Shown piece by piece: positions 1-8,431 of a stretch of DNA of 64,000 nt. The stretch comes from Streptomyces sp. NBC_01341 (GTDB taxonomy: Bacteria > Actinomycetota > Actinomycetes > Streptomycetales > Streptomycetaceae), in NCBI RefSeq assembly GCF_035946055.1, contig NZ_CP108364.1:124001-188000 (forward strand), given 5' to 3'. Position numbers and translations under genes: made by a program. The notes under the pieces were generated by a model, which saw only the letters and a list, made by a program, of their open reading frames with translations, did no database searches and was not told the origin of the DNA. Numbering within the stretch: position 1 is the first letter of the stretch; every line of letters starts with the position of its first letter.

Positions 1-3000
1 CGCGCCCACAACACAGCCACACACCCCGCCGATCAGACACCTGGGGCCGGGCCCTCCGGCCTCCACACGGACAAGGGCAAGGCCCGCCAGACACAACAAG
101 CCCCCGAACCCAGCCTTGAAAGCGGGCACCCCACCCAGAGCGGCACACACCACGCCACACAAACCGGTCCGTCTCCCGCGGCGATCACCACCGCCCTTCC
201 GGCCCCGCCGACAGGCACCGGAGAGGAAGCGCGACCGTCTGTGCCTGCGGGCCGCGACGACACATCTGGTGCGCGGACTTCACCGGTCCGACCCGCCTCA
301 CCCGGTGAAGCCGTACCCGCCTCGCAAGCCCCCGCGGATCCCGGGACCGCACGAACCGGCCCCATGCACCAGACCACCGAGCCCGGACAGGTGGCCGCCG
401 AGGGGGCCGCTCGTTTTGAGGGCGGCGTCGGCCTCTCCCGTGACTCTGAGCTGACACAGGAACTGAAGGCACGCCTGCACGACGATCCTGTCCGCTCCGC
501 GCTCATCGTCCGGTCCGATCTGGAGGGCCTCGCCTACGACAGCCGTCTGGACATCACCTGGGACCTCAACCCGCGGGCTGAGATACCCCTCCGCGAGGTA
601 GGCCTGAACGACCAGGACACGATCCGCCTCGTCCTGGCCAAACCCGCCATCGACCCCGGCCTGGCCACAAGCCTGCGCCGGCACCACGATTTGTCGGCGG
701 AATCCGCGCAGCAGAGCCCGACACCCGTAGCAGCTCACGACGACGGGCAAAGCGCACCCCATCCGGGCATCGACGACCTCCTCAAGAAGGTTGACCAGAC
801 CCCGGAGGGCCGGCCCACTTCCCGTTCCCCCCGTGCCCCGGTCCCAGGGCCACGGCGAAGTCGCGTGAACGCGGCCGTCGGCCCGGACGCGCCGGCGGCC
901 GCAGAGGGGCTGGGGGGTGAACTGTCTATCGATGTAGCGCCAGCCGTGGACTACAAGCTTGTGCACCCCGGAGACCAGGACTTTGTTGTGGAGAGCAACC
1001 TCGGTGAGGTGGTCTGGAACTTTTCGAACACAGAACCTCATCGAAGGTTTCTTGAGGGGCTCGTTGCTGACGAGCCGACCCGGATCGTTCCGCTGTGGGA
1101 ATGGCAGCTGGAAAACACCGCAAGTACCTATGTTTCCACGACACGCAACAGCGACCTTTGGTACGGCGCACGGCGCTACAGGTATAAAGTCGAAACTTCA
1201 ATGAATGCCGACGCCCGAGGGATTGACGCCAATGCGACAATCCAGCGACAGCGAAACGCCGGTATCCTTCCGGTGAAAGCTGTCGAAGAATATGATGAGT
1301 ATTCAGAATTCACCGAAGAGGAGGAGGTTTCGTTCACAGGGATGATTCAGCCGGGCGCCTTTGTTAGCGTTTATGACAGAAAGCACAATAGGACTGGCAA
1401 GTGGAATTCAGAACTGGGTGATGTTGAGTGGATTGATGGTGCGCATGACGGTGCGAGATCATTTGAAGGGATCAATTCAGATGTCGCGCCAAATCTCCCG
1501 CTCCAGGAATCCGATGGCGATCGCATGCCTGCATCCACCGGATTGAACGACGCGGCTCGGCTCGCTCCCGTCAGCTCGATATTGGAAGAGCATCATTCTG
1601 CTGCTGAATTCGCCCGGGGCGCGGGCGAGGTGGTATCGGATCGATGGATTCCTTATGGGGCGAATAAAAGGAATGGCCAGCCGGCCGGCCAGGAGGCTTT
1701 TAGCTTCACGCGGAGCGTGAGTGGCAGGTTGCGGGTGCTCCGGTTGCCTCAATCGGGTGAACGGTTGCAGGTAGGATATGCATGGATATGGCATGGAGGT
1801 GCTTCCCCAGCCGCAGACGTCCTGTCCATGACACGCCGAATTCACTTGCGCGGTAATGGTGTGAGTCGGGAGCAGATTTCCGATGTTGAAGCGCGAGTAA
1901 AACGCGGCTTGGATGATCTGATAAATCGACGCGGCTACCGATTGCCCGCTCTGCAGCCAAATGTCGTGTTCGGCCCGCAGTGGCCGGGGCCAATTCTGCG
2001 GGTTGGGGTGGAATTCGTCGGCAACGAGCACTCCGCTCACGAGGTAGTCGAGGTCGTGCCGGGGCTTCCCATAATTGGCCTGCCTATGCGAACGAACCGT
2101 TGGTACGCTGATGTCGCTTCGTTGGCGTTCGTGCACGAGATCGTTCACGGCCTGGGTTGTTGGGACGACCGTCCTAACGAGAAGGTGCTGCTGACTCCTG
2201 GTGGGCGAGGAAGGCAGGTTCTGGCTGACGGCGAGTCCAGCATTATGGATGCCATCGATACTGCCGGTTCCTTCGTGCTGACCGCCGACCACCTACAACA
2301 GATCGCGGAAATTTTCGCACCCCACAGCCACACCGGAGTTTTTTTTCAGACAGAAACCTCGGGCATTAAGTCGGAGTACGCGGCTTGGAATGACTTTGCC
2401 AACCGAGATCCGGATAATGCGAAATGGGTTCTGGAACACACCAATTCACTCTTCCGAAAGCATGCTGCAGAACACGGCACGGGGAACGACCTTGTCAGAC
2501 GGCTGTATGACGCACTGACGCCTCACGAACGGAGTCTTTCGTCAATCCAACAAGCGAATCTTCTCTTCAATAAGGCCGTAGCAAATCGCAAGTATCCTAT
2601 GCTCGGCGGAGTGAATGAAAGCATGCTTCACGCAGAAGATGATGGTTACGCAGAAAGTGAATTCGGAGAAATTCTCTGGAGGAGCACGAATGTGGAACCC
2701 TCTATAGTCTTCCAGGAAGGGTTCGAGGCGAAAAATGTCAACAATATCGTCTCCATTGATGCATGGGTCCGTGAAAATCCTGAAGCGCAGTTCGTTGCCA
2801 CTACGCGATCATGGCTAAGTCGATTCAGGGGGGCGCGCTACAGGTATCAAATCAATACCAGGTTGAATTTCGATCCCACTGGCGTTGACGTGAATGCCCA
2901 CTTCGAAAACAGGAAACTGCAGTCACCCCTTCCCGGCGAGAGGGAAGTAGTCTTTACTTCTTCTATTTCTCCGGCAGCAATCGTCAACGTCTACGACTGG

Positions 3001-3090
3001 CAGACCGATAAAACCGGAACATGGGACCCGGTCACCGAACGTGTAGCATGGAAAGACGGTGGTAAAGGTTTGTCAGGGCGCCCGCAGTGA
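1..3090 (+). CDS. C-terminal part of a giant toxin-like protein: two ART-like domains around a zinc-peptidase-like domain
   Basis: The frame is open from the first base of the window to TGA at 3088-3090, so the start lies upstream and 1029 residues are visible. The first ~300 residues are Pro/Ala/Thr-rich and probably disordered. About 1000-1440 and 2630-3060 encode two copies of a fold resembling scabin/pierisin-type ADP-ribosyltransferases: a strand-1 motif (WNFSN / WRSTN), a YVSTTR / FVATTR motif, an RYRY strand and a Glu-rich ExE-like motif (EEEEVSF / EREVVF). Between them HEIVHGLG (2134-2157) is an HExxH zinc-peptidase signature followed by a Trp-Asp-Asp segment and an IMDA...LTADH tail. 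The second copy keeps the strand-1 Arg, while the first has Asn there (1018-1020). From about 960 onward codons are visibly richer in A/T than neighbouring genes. Large Streptomyces polymorphic-toxin proteins have this architecture. The target is unknown and the domain calls come from motifs only. Confidence 0.72.
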   Translation, partial: RAHNTATHPADQTPGAGPSGLHTDKGKARQTQQAPEPSLESGHPTQSGTHHATQTGPSPAAITTALPAPPTGTGEEARPSVPAGRDDTSGARTSPVRPASPGEAVPASQAPADPGTARTGPMHQTTEPGQVAAEGAARFEGGVGLSRDSELTQELKARLHDDPVRSALIVRSDLEGLAYDSRLDITWDLNPRAEIPLREVGLNDQDTIRLVLAKPAIDPGLATSLRRHHDLSAESAQQSPTPVAAHDDGQSAPHPGIDDLLKKVDQTPEGRPTSRSPRAPVPGPRRSRVNAAVGPDAPAAAEGLGGELSIDVAPAVDYKLVHPGDQDFVVESNLGEVVWNFSNTEPHRRFLEGLVADEPTRIVPLWEWQLENTASTYVSTTRNSDLWYGARRYRYKVETSMNADARGIDANATIQRQRNAGILPVKAVEEYDEYSEFTEEEEVSFTGMIQPGAFVSVYDRKHNRTGKWNSELGDVEWIDGAHDGARSFEGINSDVAPNLPLQESDGDRMPASTGLNDAARLAPVSSILEEHHSAAEFARGAGEVVSDRWIPYGANKRNGQPAGQEAFSFTRSVSGRLRVLRLPQSGERLQVGYAWIWHGGASPAADVLSMTRRIHLRGNGVSREQISDVEARVKRGLDDLINRRGYRLPALQPNVVFGPQWPGPILRVGVEFVGNEHSAHEVVEVVPGLPIIGLPMRTNRWYADVASLAFVHEIVHGLGCWDDRPNEKVLLTPGGRGRQVLADGESSIMDAIDTAGSFVLTADHLQQIAEIFAPHSHTGVFFQTETSGIKSEYAAWNDFANRDPDNAKWVLEHTNSLFRKHAAEHGTGNDLVRRLYDALTPHERSLSSIQQANLLFNKAVANRKYPMLGGVNESMLHAEDDGYAESEFGEILWRSTNVEPSIVFQEGFEAKNVNNIVSIDAWVRENPEAQFVATTRSWLSRFRGARYRYQINTRLNFDPTGVDVNAHFENRKLQSPLPGEREVVFTSSISPAAIVNVYDWQTDKTGTWDPVTERVAWKDGGKGLSGRPQ

Positions 3091-3137
3091 TGCGCGTCGG
3101 GGTCTGCCAGTGGAACGGCTCTGTCTCACACTCGCTA

Positions 3138-3166
3138 AGCTTGACTCTGTCGGGGATCTTGGAATT
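3138..3166. repeat. 29-bp repeat, copy A
   Basis: These 29 bases, beginning AGCTTGACTCTG and ending ATCTTGGAATT, recur identically and in the same orientation at 24010-24038. The flanks differ on both sides, so this looks like the terminal sequence of a shared mobile element. It ends 4 bp before the left end of the IS5-type element. Confidence 0.7.
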
Positions 3167-3228
3167 TCTAAGGGCTGTCCCGTAACTGCGGCCGTGGTGG
3201 GGTTTGGCTGTCTGGGCACTCCTCAACG

Positions 3229-3612
3229 TCAGCCGAAGATGAGCTCGACGCCCTCATCTACGCAGAAACGCAGGACGACAGTCAGCTGTTGGGCGTCCTG
3301 GATGTGCTGCTGGAGGATCGGTTCGTCGGGCTCCTCCTGCCACTGGCCGATGATTGCTTTCAGGCGGGGCAGCATCGCAGCGCAGTCGGCGGCGGAGAGG
3401 TCGTCGCCACCGACATCCGGGTGATCGAGGAGTGGCTCCAGGGTGGTGGAGATGTCGCTCCACGGCCGGTCGCCCCCGAAGCCCCACATCTCAGGGAGGT
3501 TGAACCCCTCGGCCCGTGCGAGCCGTTCCCGGAAGTCGTTGAAGCGGATGCAGGACCATGTGACGTCCGGGCTGCTGTTGTCTCCGTCTCCTGGGAACAG
3601 GATCAAGCCCAT
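3229..3612 (-). CDS. Hypothetical acidic protein carried inside the IS5-type element
   Basis: A 127-residue, acidic, Trp- and Asp-rich protein beginning MGLILFPGDGD with no recognised domain, signal peptide or membrane segment. The start at 3612 is chosen because GAGGAGG lies 6-7 bases upstream on this strand; a longer frame to 3654 lacks such a site. It is divergent from the transposase, with 73 bp between the two starts, and lies fully between the inverted repeats, so it moves with the element. Its role is unknown. A regulator of transposition, an immunity-like protein or neutral cargo are all possible. Confidence 0.6.
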   Translation of the reverse strand: MGLILFPGDGDNSSPDVTWSCIRFNDFRERLARAEGFNLPEMWGFGGDRPWSDISTTLEPLLDHPDVGGDDLSAADCAAMLPRLKAIIGQWQEEPDEPILQQHIQDAQQLTVVLRFCVDEGVELIFG

Positions 3613-3685
3613 GTCGTCCTCCTCGCTTGCGAAGTGGACAGGATCGCCCAGCACGAGCTACGTCGGCAACTGAAATGATCACCGG

Positions 3686-4453
3686 GTGGCTGGTGTGATC
3701 ACGGCGTCGGAGCCGTCTTGGATAGCCCCGTTCACGGGGCTGAGCCCGCGGCAGTTCGGGAAGCTGGTGACGGTTCTGCGGCGCGAGGGTGCGGACGCGG
3801 TCCGCAAGGGCCGGCCGTGGAGTCTGCCGTTGGAGGACCGGGCCCTGCTGGTCGCGGCGTACTGGCGCACGAACCTGACCATGCGCCAACTCGCCCCATT
3901 GTTCGGGGTCTCCAAGTCGGCGGCGGACCGGATCATCGACCACCTCGGGCCGATGCTCGCTCTCCAGCCCCGCAAGCGGTTCGCCAAGGATGCCGTGCTC
4001 ATCGTGGACGGCACCCTGGTGCCCACCCGCGACCACACCGTGGCCGCGCAGTCGAAGAACTATCGGTACTCCACCAACCACCAGGTCGTCATTGACGCCG
4101 ACACCCGCCTGGTCGTCGTGGTTGGCCGGCCGCTCGCCGGAAACCGCAACGACTGCAAGGCATGGGAGGAATCCGGCGCCAAAGCCGCCGTCGGCAACAC
4201 GCTGACGATCGCCGACGGCGGCTACCCCGGCACGGGACTTGTCATGCCGCACCGCCGACGCAAAGGCGAAGAGCTGGCTGAGTGGAAGCAGGAGCACAAC
4301 AAGTCACACAAGCAGGTCCGAGCCCGGGTCGAGCACGTCTTCGCCCGTATGAAGACCTGGAAGATTCTCCGCGACTGCCGTCTCAGAGGCGACGGAGTGC
4401 GCCACGCGATGCTCGGCATCGCCCGCATGCACAACCTCACCCTCACCGGATAG
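3686..4453 (+). CDS. IS5-family transposase (DDE_Tnp_4 type)
   Basis: An intact 255-residue protein. The N-terminal ~75 residues form an HTH-like region (RQLAPLFGVSKSAADRII), followed by an RNase-H-fold catalytic core. The three acidic positions are visible: LIVDGTL (first Asp), TIADGGYPG (second Asp) and VRARVEHVFARMK (the Glu of the YREK-like motif). It ends ARMHNLTLTG as related Streptomyces transposases do. Both terminal repeats are present, so the element may still be active. Start ATG or GTG within the first few codons cannot be separated by eye; the one chosen gives the family-typical MAGVITAS N-terminus. Confidence 0.88.
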   Translation: MAGVITASEPSWIAPFTGLSPRQFGKLVTVLRREGADAVRKGRPWSLPLEDRALLVAAYWRTNLTMRQLAPLFGVSKSAADRIIDHLGPMLALQPRKRFAKDAVLIVDGTLVPTRDHTVAAQSKNYRYSTNHQVVIDADTRLVVVVGRPLAGNRNDCKAWEESGAKAAVGNTLTIADGGYPGTGLVMPHRRRKGEELAEWKQEHNKSHKQVRARVEHVFARMKTWKILRDCRLRGDGVRHAMLGIARMHNLTLTG

Positions 4454-4504
4454 TCGAGCGGCCCGCACCAGGGCCAACCACGCCCGAGGCGACTCGGAGA
4501 TCAT

Positions 4505-4519
4505 TTACGGGACAGCCCT
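4505..4519. repeat. Right terminal inverted repeat of the IS5-type element
   Basis: TTACGGGACAGCCCT is the exact complement of 3171-3185. The base pairs just outside are TA on both sides. The first 10 bases recur in the partner element at 10927. Confidence 0.75.
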
Positions 4520-4637
4520 TAGACGAGTGGATCCGCAGGGCCTCGGCGAAGTCGTGTAATGCCAATTTGTGATCGTGAGGGCCCAGGAGGTGAGGGGCCG
4601 AACTTCCAGGAACTTGAGTGCTGGTAGCTTCGCGCCC

Positions 4638-4922
4638 GTGATCGTGTATCCGCTGTGGCATGTCGGCCACCAGAACGAAGCTGGCGGTGACGGCTCGACA
4701 GTGCACGTCGATGAGAGTGGCGTGTTCTGCGACGAGTCGGACGGCGATGACGTAAAGCTGCTCGGTATCTACTCAACCCTTGAACGGGTTGAAGAGCGTG
4801 TGCGTCAGGCTCGACTGCTACCGGGCTTCCGTGATGAACCGGAGTGCTTCTACTTCGACCCCTGCGAGCTCGATGAGGATGATTGGACCGAGGGCTTCGT
4901 TCGAGTTCCGCCGGGCGAGTAG
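4638..4922 (+). CDS. DUF7336-like small acidic protein
   Basis: A 94-residue protein from GTG at 4638. The C-terminal half has the pattern KLLGIYSTLERVEERV then LPGFRDEPECFYFDP and a final DEDDWTEGFVRV, which resembles the small DUF7336 family of actinobacterial hypotheticals. An in-frame upstream start at 4569 would add 23 residues of low-quality sequence. It lies about 80 bp inside the presumed ISAs1 left end and 180 bp before the transposase, in the same orientation. No signal peptide or membrane segment. Function is unknown; cargo of the element is an inference. Confidence 0.6.
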   Translation: MIVYPLWHVGHQNEAGGDGSTVHVDESGVFCDESDGDDVKLLGIYSTLERVEERVRQARLLPGFRDEPECFYFDPCELDEDDWTEGFVRVPPGE

Positions 4923-5044
4923 GTCCGTGGACAGAGCCTTGATGGGCTGCCGTTCCGTGGTCACGTAAGCCTCGGGGCGTCGGTGTTTTCGGATGACGCC
5001 TACTTCCTGACGGGTGACCAGATTGGGCGGGGTCGCGTGCAGAA

Positions 5045-5108
5045 CAGGCACGGACGCCCATAATCATGGAGTTCTCTACGCTCTGTGATCCTGGGAAGTC
5101 CGTGCCTG
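5045..5108 (+). promoter_or_regulatory. Inverted repeat enclosing the transposase start
   Basis: CAGGCACGGAC (5045-5055) and GTCCGTGCCTG (5098-5108) are perfect 11-bp complements 42 bp apart. The right arm contains the GTG at 5102 and lies next to a GGGAAG ribosome-site-like run, so a transcript entering from upstream would fold over the start. Insertion sequences use such hairpins to block read-through expression. Here that is an inference from position. Confidence 0.4.
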
Positions 5109-6283
5109 CCGACGTATCATCTCTGATCCCCCCTGCCCTGGATCAACTCGGCCCCCGTCCGGGAGCCACCCCCAGGGAGATCCCCGACCTGCTGGAGTGC
5201 CTCGCGTAGGTCCCAGACCCTCGTGATCCCCGCGGAGTTCGGCATCCGCTCGTCGCGGTGCTGGCCTTGACCGCCTGCGCGGTCCTCGCCGGTGCGAGGT
5301 CGCTGCTGGCGGTGAGTGAATGGGTGGCCGATGCCCCCGAAGAACTCCTCGAGCGGTTCGGAATCCGTGTCGACCCGCTCTTCCCGAAACGCTCCTGGCC
5401 TGCGGAAACAACAATCCGCAGAGTCCTGGCTCGGATCGACGCAAACGCCCTGGACCGGGCGGTCGGGATCTGGCTTGCCGGCCGGCAGCAGAACGCGGGC
5501 GGGTTGCAGGCACTGGCCGTCGACGGGAAGTCGCTGCGGGGTGCCGCCCGCGCCAAGGGCCGGAAAATCCACCTCCTGGCCGCCTGCGACCACGTCGGCG
5601 GGCTGGTCCTCGCACAGATGGACGTCGGTGAGAAGACCAACGAGATCACTCGATTCCGGCCTCTGCTGGACACGCTGCCTGACCTGTCCAGCACCGTCGT
5701 GACCAGCGATGCCCTGCACACTCAAGTCGACCACGCCACCTACCTGCGTGGGCGGGACGCCCATTACATCGTGATCGTGAAGCGCAACACGAAGAAACTC
5801 CGCACGCAGCTCAATTCCCTTCCCTGGAAACAGATTCCGCTCCAGGACCGCACCCGCACGATCGGGTACGGACGCTGCGAAATCCGCAGGCTGAAGGTCT
5901 GCACGGTCAACAACCTGCTCTTCCCCGGCGCCCGCCAGGCTGTCCCGATCGTCCGACGCCGCGTGAATCGCACGACTGGGAAGATCAGCCTCAAGACCGT
6001 CTACGCGGTCACCAGCCTCGCCGCGGAACAGGCCCCGCCCGTCCGGCTCGCCCAACTGATTCGCGGACACTGGACGGTCGAGGCCCTGCACCACGTCAGG
6101 GACGTCACCTTCGCCGAGGACGCCTCCCAGCTGCGGACCGGGAACGCGCCCCAGGCGATGGCGACCTACAGAAACCTCGCGATCGGAGCCCTCCGCCTCG
6201 CCGGCGTCCGCAACATCGCCGCAGGCATCCGCCGGACAGCCAGGGACCAAACCCGCACTCTCGCCCATCTCGGCCTCAAATGA
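5102..6283 (+). pseudogene. ISAs1-family transposase with a single in-frame amber codon
   Basis: The frame from GTG 5102 to TGA 6281-6283 encodes 393 codons with one stop, TAG at 5207-5209. It falls where relatives read [16 protein letters not shown], so a CAG to TAG change is likely. After it the protein is complete: [19 protein letters not shown] (first catalytic Asp), [23 protein letters not shown] (second Asp), [22 protein letters not shown] (catalytic Glu region) and a [16 protein letters not shown] tail, as in the ISAs1 family of the IS4 group. The single lesion suggests recent inactivation. A restart at GTG or TTG codons after 5209 could give an N-truncated protein of about 340 residues. 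Confidence 0.8.
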
Positions 6284-6299
6284 TCGAAAAGGACGAAGT

Positions 6300-6319
6300 C
6301 CGACTACGCCGAAGCCTTG
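6300..6319. repeat. ISAs1-type right end
   Basis: CCGACTACGCCGAAGCCTTG lies 17 bp after the transposase stop. Its complement matches 38186-38205 at 18 of 20 positions, the equivalent end of the second ISAs1 copy in the window. Confidence 0.55.
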
Positions 6320-6582
6320 GGTGTCCACCCACACCGCCGGGCAGTTCTCCACCCGAGTTGGGGTCCGTGCCGAAGAAAAGTAACGCCATGATTCCCTCCG
6401 GGAGGAGCCAGTTGCGTGTAGTTGCGCACCGACCCTCCCGCCGGCCGAAGCCGGCGTCAAGCGTCCTTCTCCGGGGCGGGAGTGGCACATCACGGGCCGA
6501 CACGCTCACCGAATCCGCAGCGGCGTTGTCGGGGACGCATACGTTCGTCGGCACCTGCATCTCACCAAGATCGGAAAGCGCC

Positions 6583-6894
6583 GTGAAACGACGAGCCACC
6601 ACCGCTCTCGCAACCGCAGCAGCCATCACCCTTCTGGCCACCACGCCCGCCCAGGCCAGCTACCACACCAGCAGGCCCAAGACCTGGAACTGCGGCTTCG
6701 ACGACAGGTGCACCAAGGGCCACGAAGAGCGGTCCGAGGGACCAGAAGATCCTTTACTGGTTCGTGAGGGGATTCGAGAGCACCGTCATCCGGGTCGGCA
6801 GCAGCAAGTACGGCATGAACCACATCAAGGCCGGCGGAACACACAAGCGGAAGTTCAACCACCCCACGAACCAGCAGGCCATCGGCGCAAGTAG
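6583..6894 (+). pseudogene. Frameshifted small secreted protein gene
   Basis: GTG 6583 opens a frame with a clear signal peptide (VKRRATTALATAAAITLL, then a TPAQAS cleavage-like site) followed by a cysteine-containing segment (NCGFDDRCTKG). Sensible sequence then moves to the next frame (KILYWFVRGFESTVIRVGSS through KRKFNHPTNQQA), which continues open to 7015. The switch occurs near 6745-6760. I read this as one ~110-residue exported protein broken by a single-base indel. No family recognised. Confidence 0.45.
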
Positions 6895-6986
6895 GTACGA
6901 GCCGCCCGCGCGCTGTGCTCCAGCAGTCCGAGCCCCGGGGAGGTCATGGCTGATCCCCGGGGCCCGTGGTGTGTCCGATCTGGGGG

Positions 6987-7188
6987 TCAGCTCTTCCCGG
7001 CCGCCGTGGCGGTGAGCCGGTCGGCGGCTTCTGTGTCCGTCATCAGCAGGACCTGCGTCGGGTGGGCGGTGTCGTCCTTCACGACGCGGGCGCTGCCCGG
7101 ACTCCACCCAGTTCTTCGACGACATGATCGAAGTCTGCGACTCCACCATCCCGTACACCGAGGACGCCACATCGCCTCCCATCGACAC
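6987..7188 (-). pseudogene. C-terminal fragment of an unidentified gene, frameshifted
   Basis: On the minus strand MGGDVASSVYGMVESQTS...KNWVESG is followed, one frame over, by SARVVKDDTAHPTQVLLMTDTE...TAAGKS and a stop at 6987-6989. The two parts join smoothly if one G is restored near 7095. The reading quality suggests a real protein tail, but I do not recognise the family. Confidence 0.35.
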
Positions 7189-7282
7189 CGCTCGTCAATT
7201 CGCTCAAGTTGGCCTACGGCCGGTGCCGTGTCGGCGGCTCGATCCGGACCCCGACCTTCCCGGCGACGTGGCCGGGCGACGT

Positions 7283-7780
7283 TTACCGAAGGTCGCTGTC
7301 AGCTGCCCGCCGGCAGACATCCTCACAGGTGGGACGTCGCGTGGGCGAGCTGTTGGCAAGCACGGTCAGCGCATGGCGCACTTCCCGGCTCAGCCGGAAG
7401 AGCCGGCGGCTGGCCTGTCCGCCCTCGTAGGCGGAGAGGCGGAACAGAGCGACAGCTTGGTCGTCACGGACGTCGTCAAAGGTGGCAGGGAGTCCTGCGA
7501 GCAGTTCGAAGTCACGTTTACCGGTGGCCGCGTCGGCCACCGTTTCCAGGGGCAGGCCGCCGAGGCGTTCAGCGGATATCGCAGCGTCGGCTGCGACCGC
7601 GTGGGCGGCCAGGGCAGTGAAGATCTCGATCAGTCGCTCTCCCGCAGCCTGGCTGATCCCCCAGGTCCGCAGATGCTCATGGCGATCCGTTCTTTCACCT
7701 GGTTCCTGGTCCGCCTGCGGCAGCAGGACACGTCCCAGGTGAGCACAGCGCCGCCAGAGAAGGTCAGGGGCCGCGGTCAC
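7283..7780 (-). CDS. Hypothetical helical protein
   Basis: A 165-residue, Ala/Leu/Arg-rich, mostly helical protein starting MTAAPDLLWRRCAHLGRV. It has no signal peptide or membrane segment. The stretch through RHALTVLANSSPT reads as genuine coding sequence. The last ~15 residues are less convincing, so the true C-terminus may have been lost. A strong hairpin lies 27 bp upstream of its start. No family recognised. The overlapping long plus-strand frame (7124-8080) has poor codon statistics and was not called. Confidence 0.45.
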   Translation of the reverse strand: MTAAPDLLWRRCAHLGRVLLPQADQEPGERTDRHEHLRTWGISQAAGERLIEIFTALAAHAVAADAAISAERLGGLPLETVADAATGKRDFELLAGLPATFDDVRDDQAVALFRLSAYEGGQASRRLFRLSREVRHALTVLANSSPTRRPTCEDVCRRAADSDLR

Positions 7781-7806
7781 GTCGGTCCTCTCTTCCGGAA
7801 GGAAAC

Positions 7807-7849
7807 GGAAGGCCTGCGGCGGCCAACGGTCGGCCGCCGCAGGCCTTCC
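7807..7849. terminator. Perfect 18-bp hairpin terminator
   Basis: GGAAGGCCTGCGGCGGCC (7807-7824) and its exact complement (7832-7849) are separated by 7 bases. It lies directly after the minus-strand gene remnant ending at 7859, so it probably ended that transcript. There is no U-tract, as is common in Streptomyces. Confidence 0.75.
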
Positions 7850-7858
7850 AATGTGCCA

Positions 7859-8010
7859 CTACGCGCAGGGCACGTACAGGACCGGGCTGTAGGCAGTACC
7901 GCTCGCGGACCCACTGCTGCTCACAATCGTCCCGACGGTGACGGCTCGCCAGCCGACGTTCGGGTCACCAGGGCGGTTCGTACAGGTGGCCCGCGCCGTC
8001 GTGGACCTGA
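7859..8010 (-). pseudogene. 3' remnant of a probable exported-protein gene
   Basis: The minus strand reads STTARATCTNRPGDPNVGWR then AVTVGTIVSSSGSASG and TAYSPVLYVPCA before a stop at 7859-7861, a Ser/Thr/Gly-rich tail typical of secreted actinobacterial proteins. Upstream of about 8010 the similarity to a coding frame ends, where the STAS remnant on the other strand begins. Family unknown. Confidence 0.4.
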
Positions 8011-8067
8011 GCGGTGGAGCACACAGATACTGACGGGAGCTCGATGCGGCCGTCATCCATATGCCCG

Positions 8068-8208
8068 AGACTTGTCCTGACCACACACCACCGCAGCGAC
8101 CTGCGGATCGCAGCGCCCTCCCCTGCCGTCAGTAGGCTGTTCCACCTCGTCGGGGCCGATGCTGTCCTGCGCCTCTACCCCACTCTTGAGGACGCGCTCG
8201 CCGCGTAA
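8068..8208 (+). pseudogene. STAS-domain gene, 3' fragment
   Basis: The 46 residues RLVLTTHHRSDLRIAA...LYPTLEDALAA align without gaps to the C-terminal half of the intact STAS protein at 9454-9774 (RLVLTTHHRTDLRIAA...IYPTVEEALAA). The N-terminal half with the phospho-acceptor region is missing. The fragment is joined to unrelated sequence at about 8067, so it cannot work as an anti-sigma antagonist. Confidence 0.7.
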
Positions 8209-8332
8209 CCACCGCGCGTGCCTGTCTAGGCGACGGTCGCCCGCCATGTACGCCGTGGCCACCCAGCCCTCCGGCCGTTACCCAGCTGTAGGCGCCTGAC
8301 CGTCCTGCCTCCATGGTCGGAATGGCTATTGC

Positions 8333-8364
8333 GACTGCCCCACGCCAACTGGTGTGGGGCAGTC
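8333..8364. terminator. Hairpin terminator
   Basis: GACTGCCCCAC (8333-8343) pairs with GTGGGGCAGTC (8354-8364) across a 10-base loop, about 70 bp beyond the minus-strand stop at 8432. Confidence 0.6.
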
Positions 8365-8431
8365 GGCGTAGCGGGAGAAGCCGCGCTCAGGGGTGTTGCG
8401 TTGCAGGGTGTCGCCGGCACTGTGATGCGCT

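Larger units (their letters stand above)
3171..4519 (+). mobile_element. Complete IS5-type element with an extra gene between its left end and the transposase
   Basis: Perfect 15-bp terminal inverted repeats, AGGGCTGTCCCGTAA at 3171-3185 and its complement at 4505-4519, enclose 1349 bp. Each end is flanked by TA (3169-3170 and 4520-4521), consistent with a short target duplication. Counting those bases, the inverted match extends to 19 bp. Inside are an intact IS5-family transposase (plus strand, 3686-4453) and a divergent 127-residue hypothetical gene (minus strand, 3229-3612) filling about 500 bp that simple IS5 elements normally lack. A second relative at 10348-10941 has the same arrangement with a different extra gene. 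Confidence 0.75.
4536..6319 (+). mobile_element. Probable ISAs1-type element with a small cargo gene
   Basis: A 20-bp sequence at 4536-4555 (CAGGGCCTCGGCGAAGTCGT) matches the complement of 6300-6319 at 16 of 20 positions and almost matches 38186-38205, the 3' end of a second ISAs1 copy. These are taken as terminal inverted repeats. The ~1.78 kb between holds a DUF7336-like gene and an ISAs1 transposase interrupted by one amber codon, both on the plus strand. No direct target duplication is obvious, so the left end could belong to a different ISAs1 relative. Confidence 0.5.

Noticed and set aside
7124..8080. A 318-codon plus-strand frame
   Set aside because: Overlaps better minus-strand coding sequence and spans a perfect terminator hairpin and a gene-fragment junction; low-quality composition.
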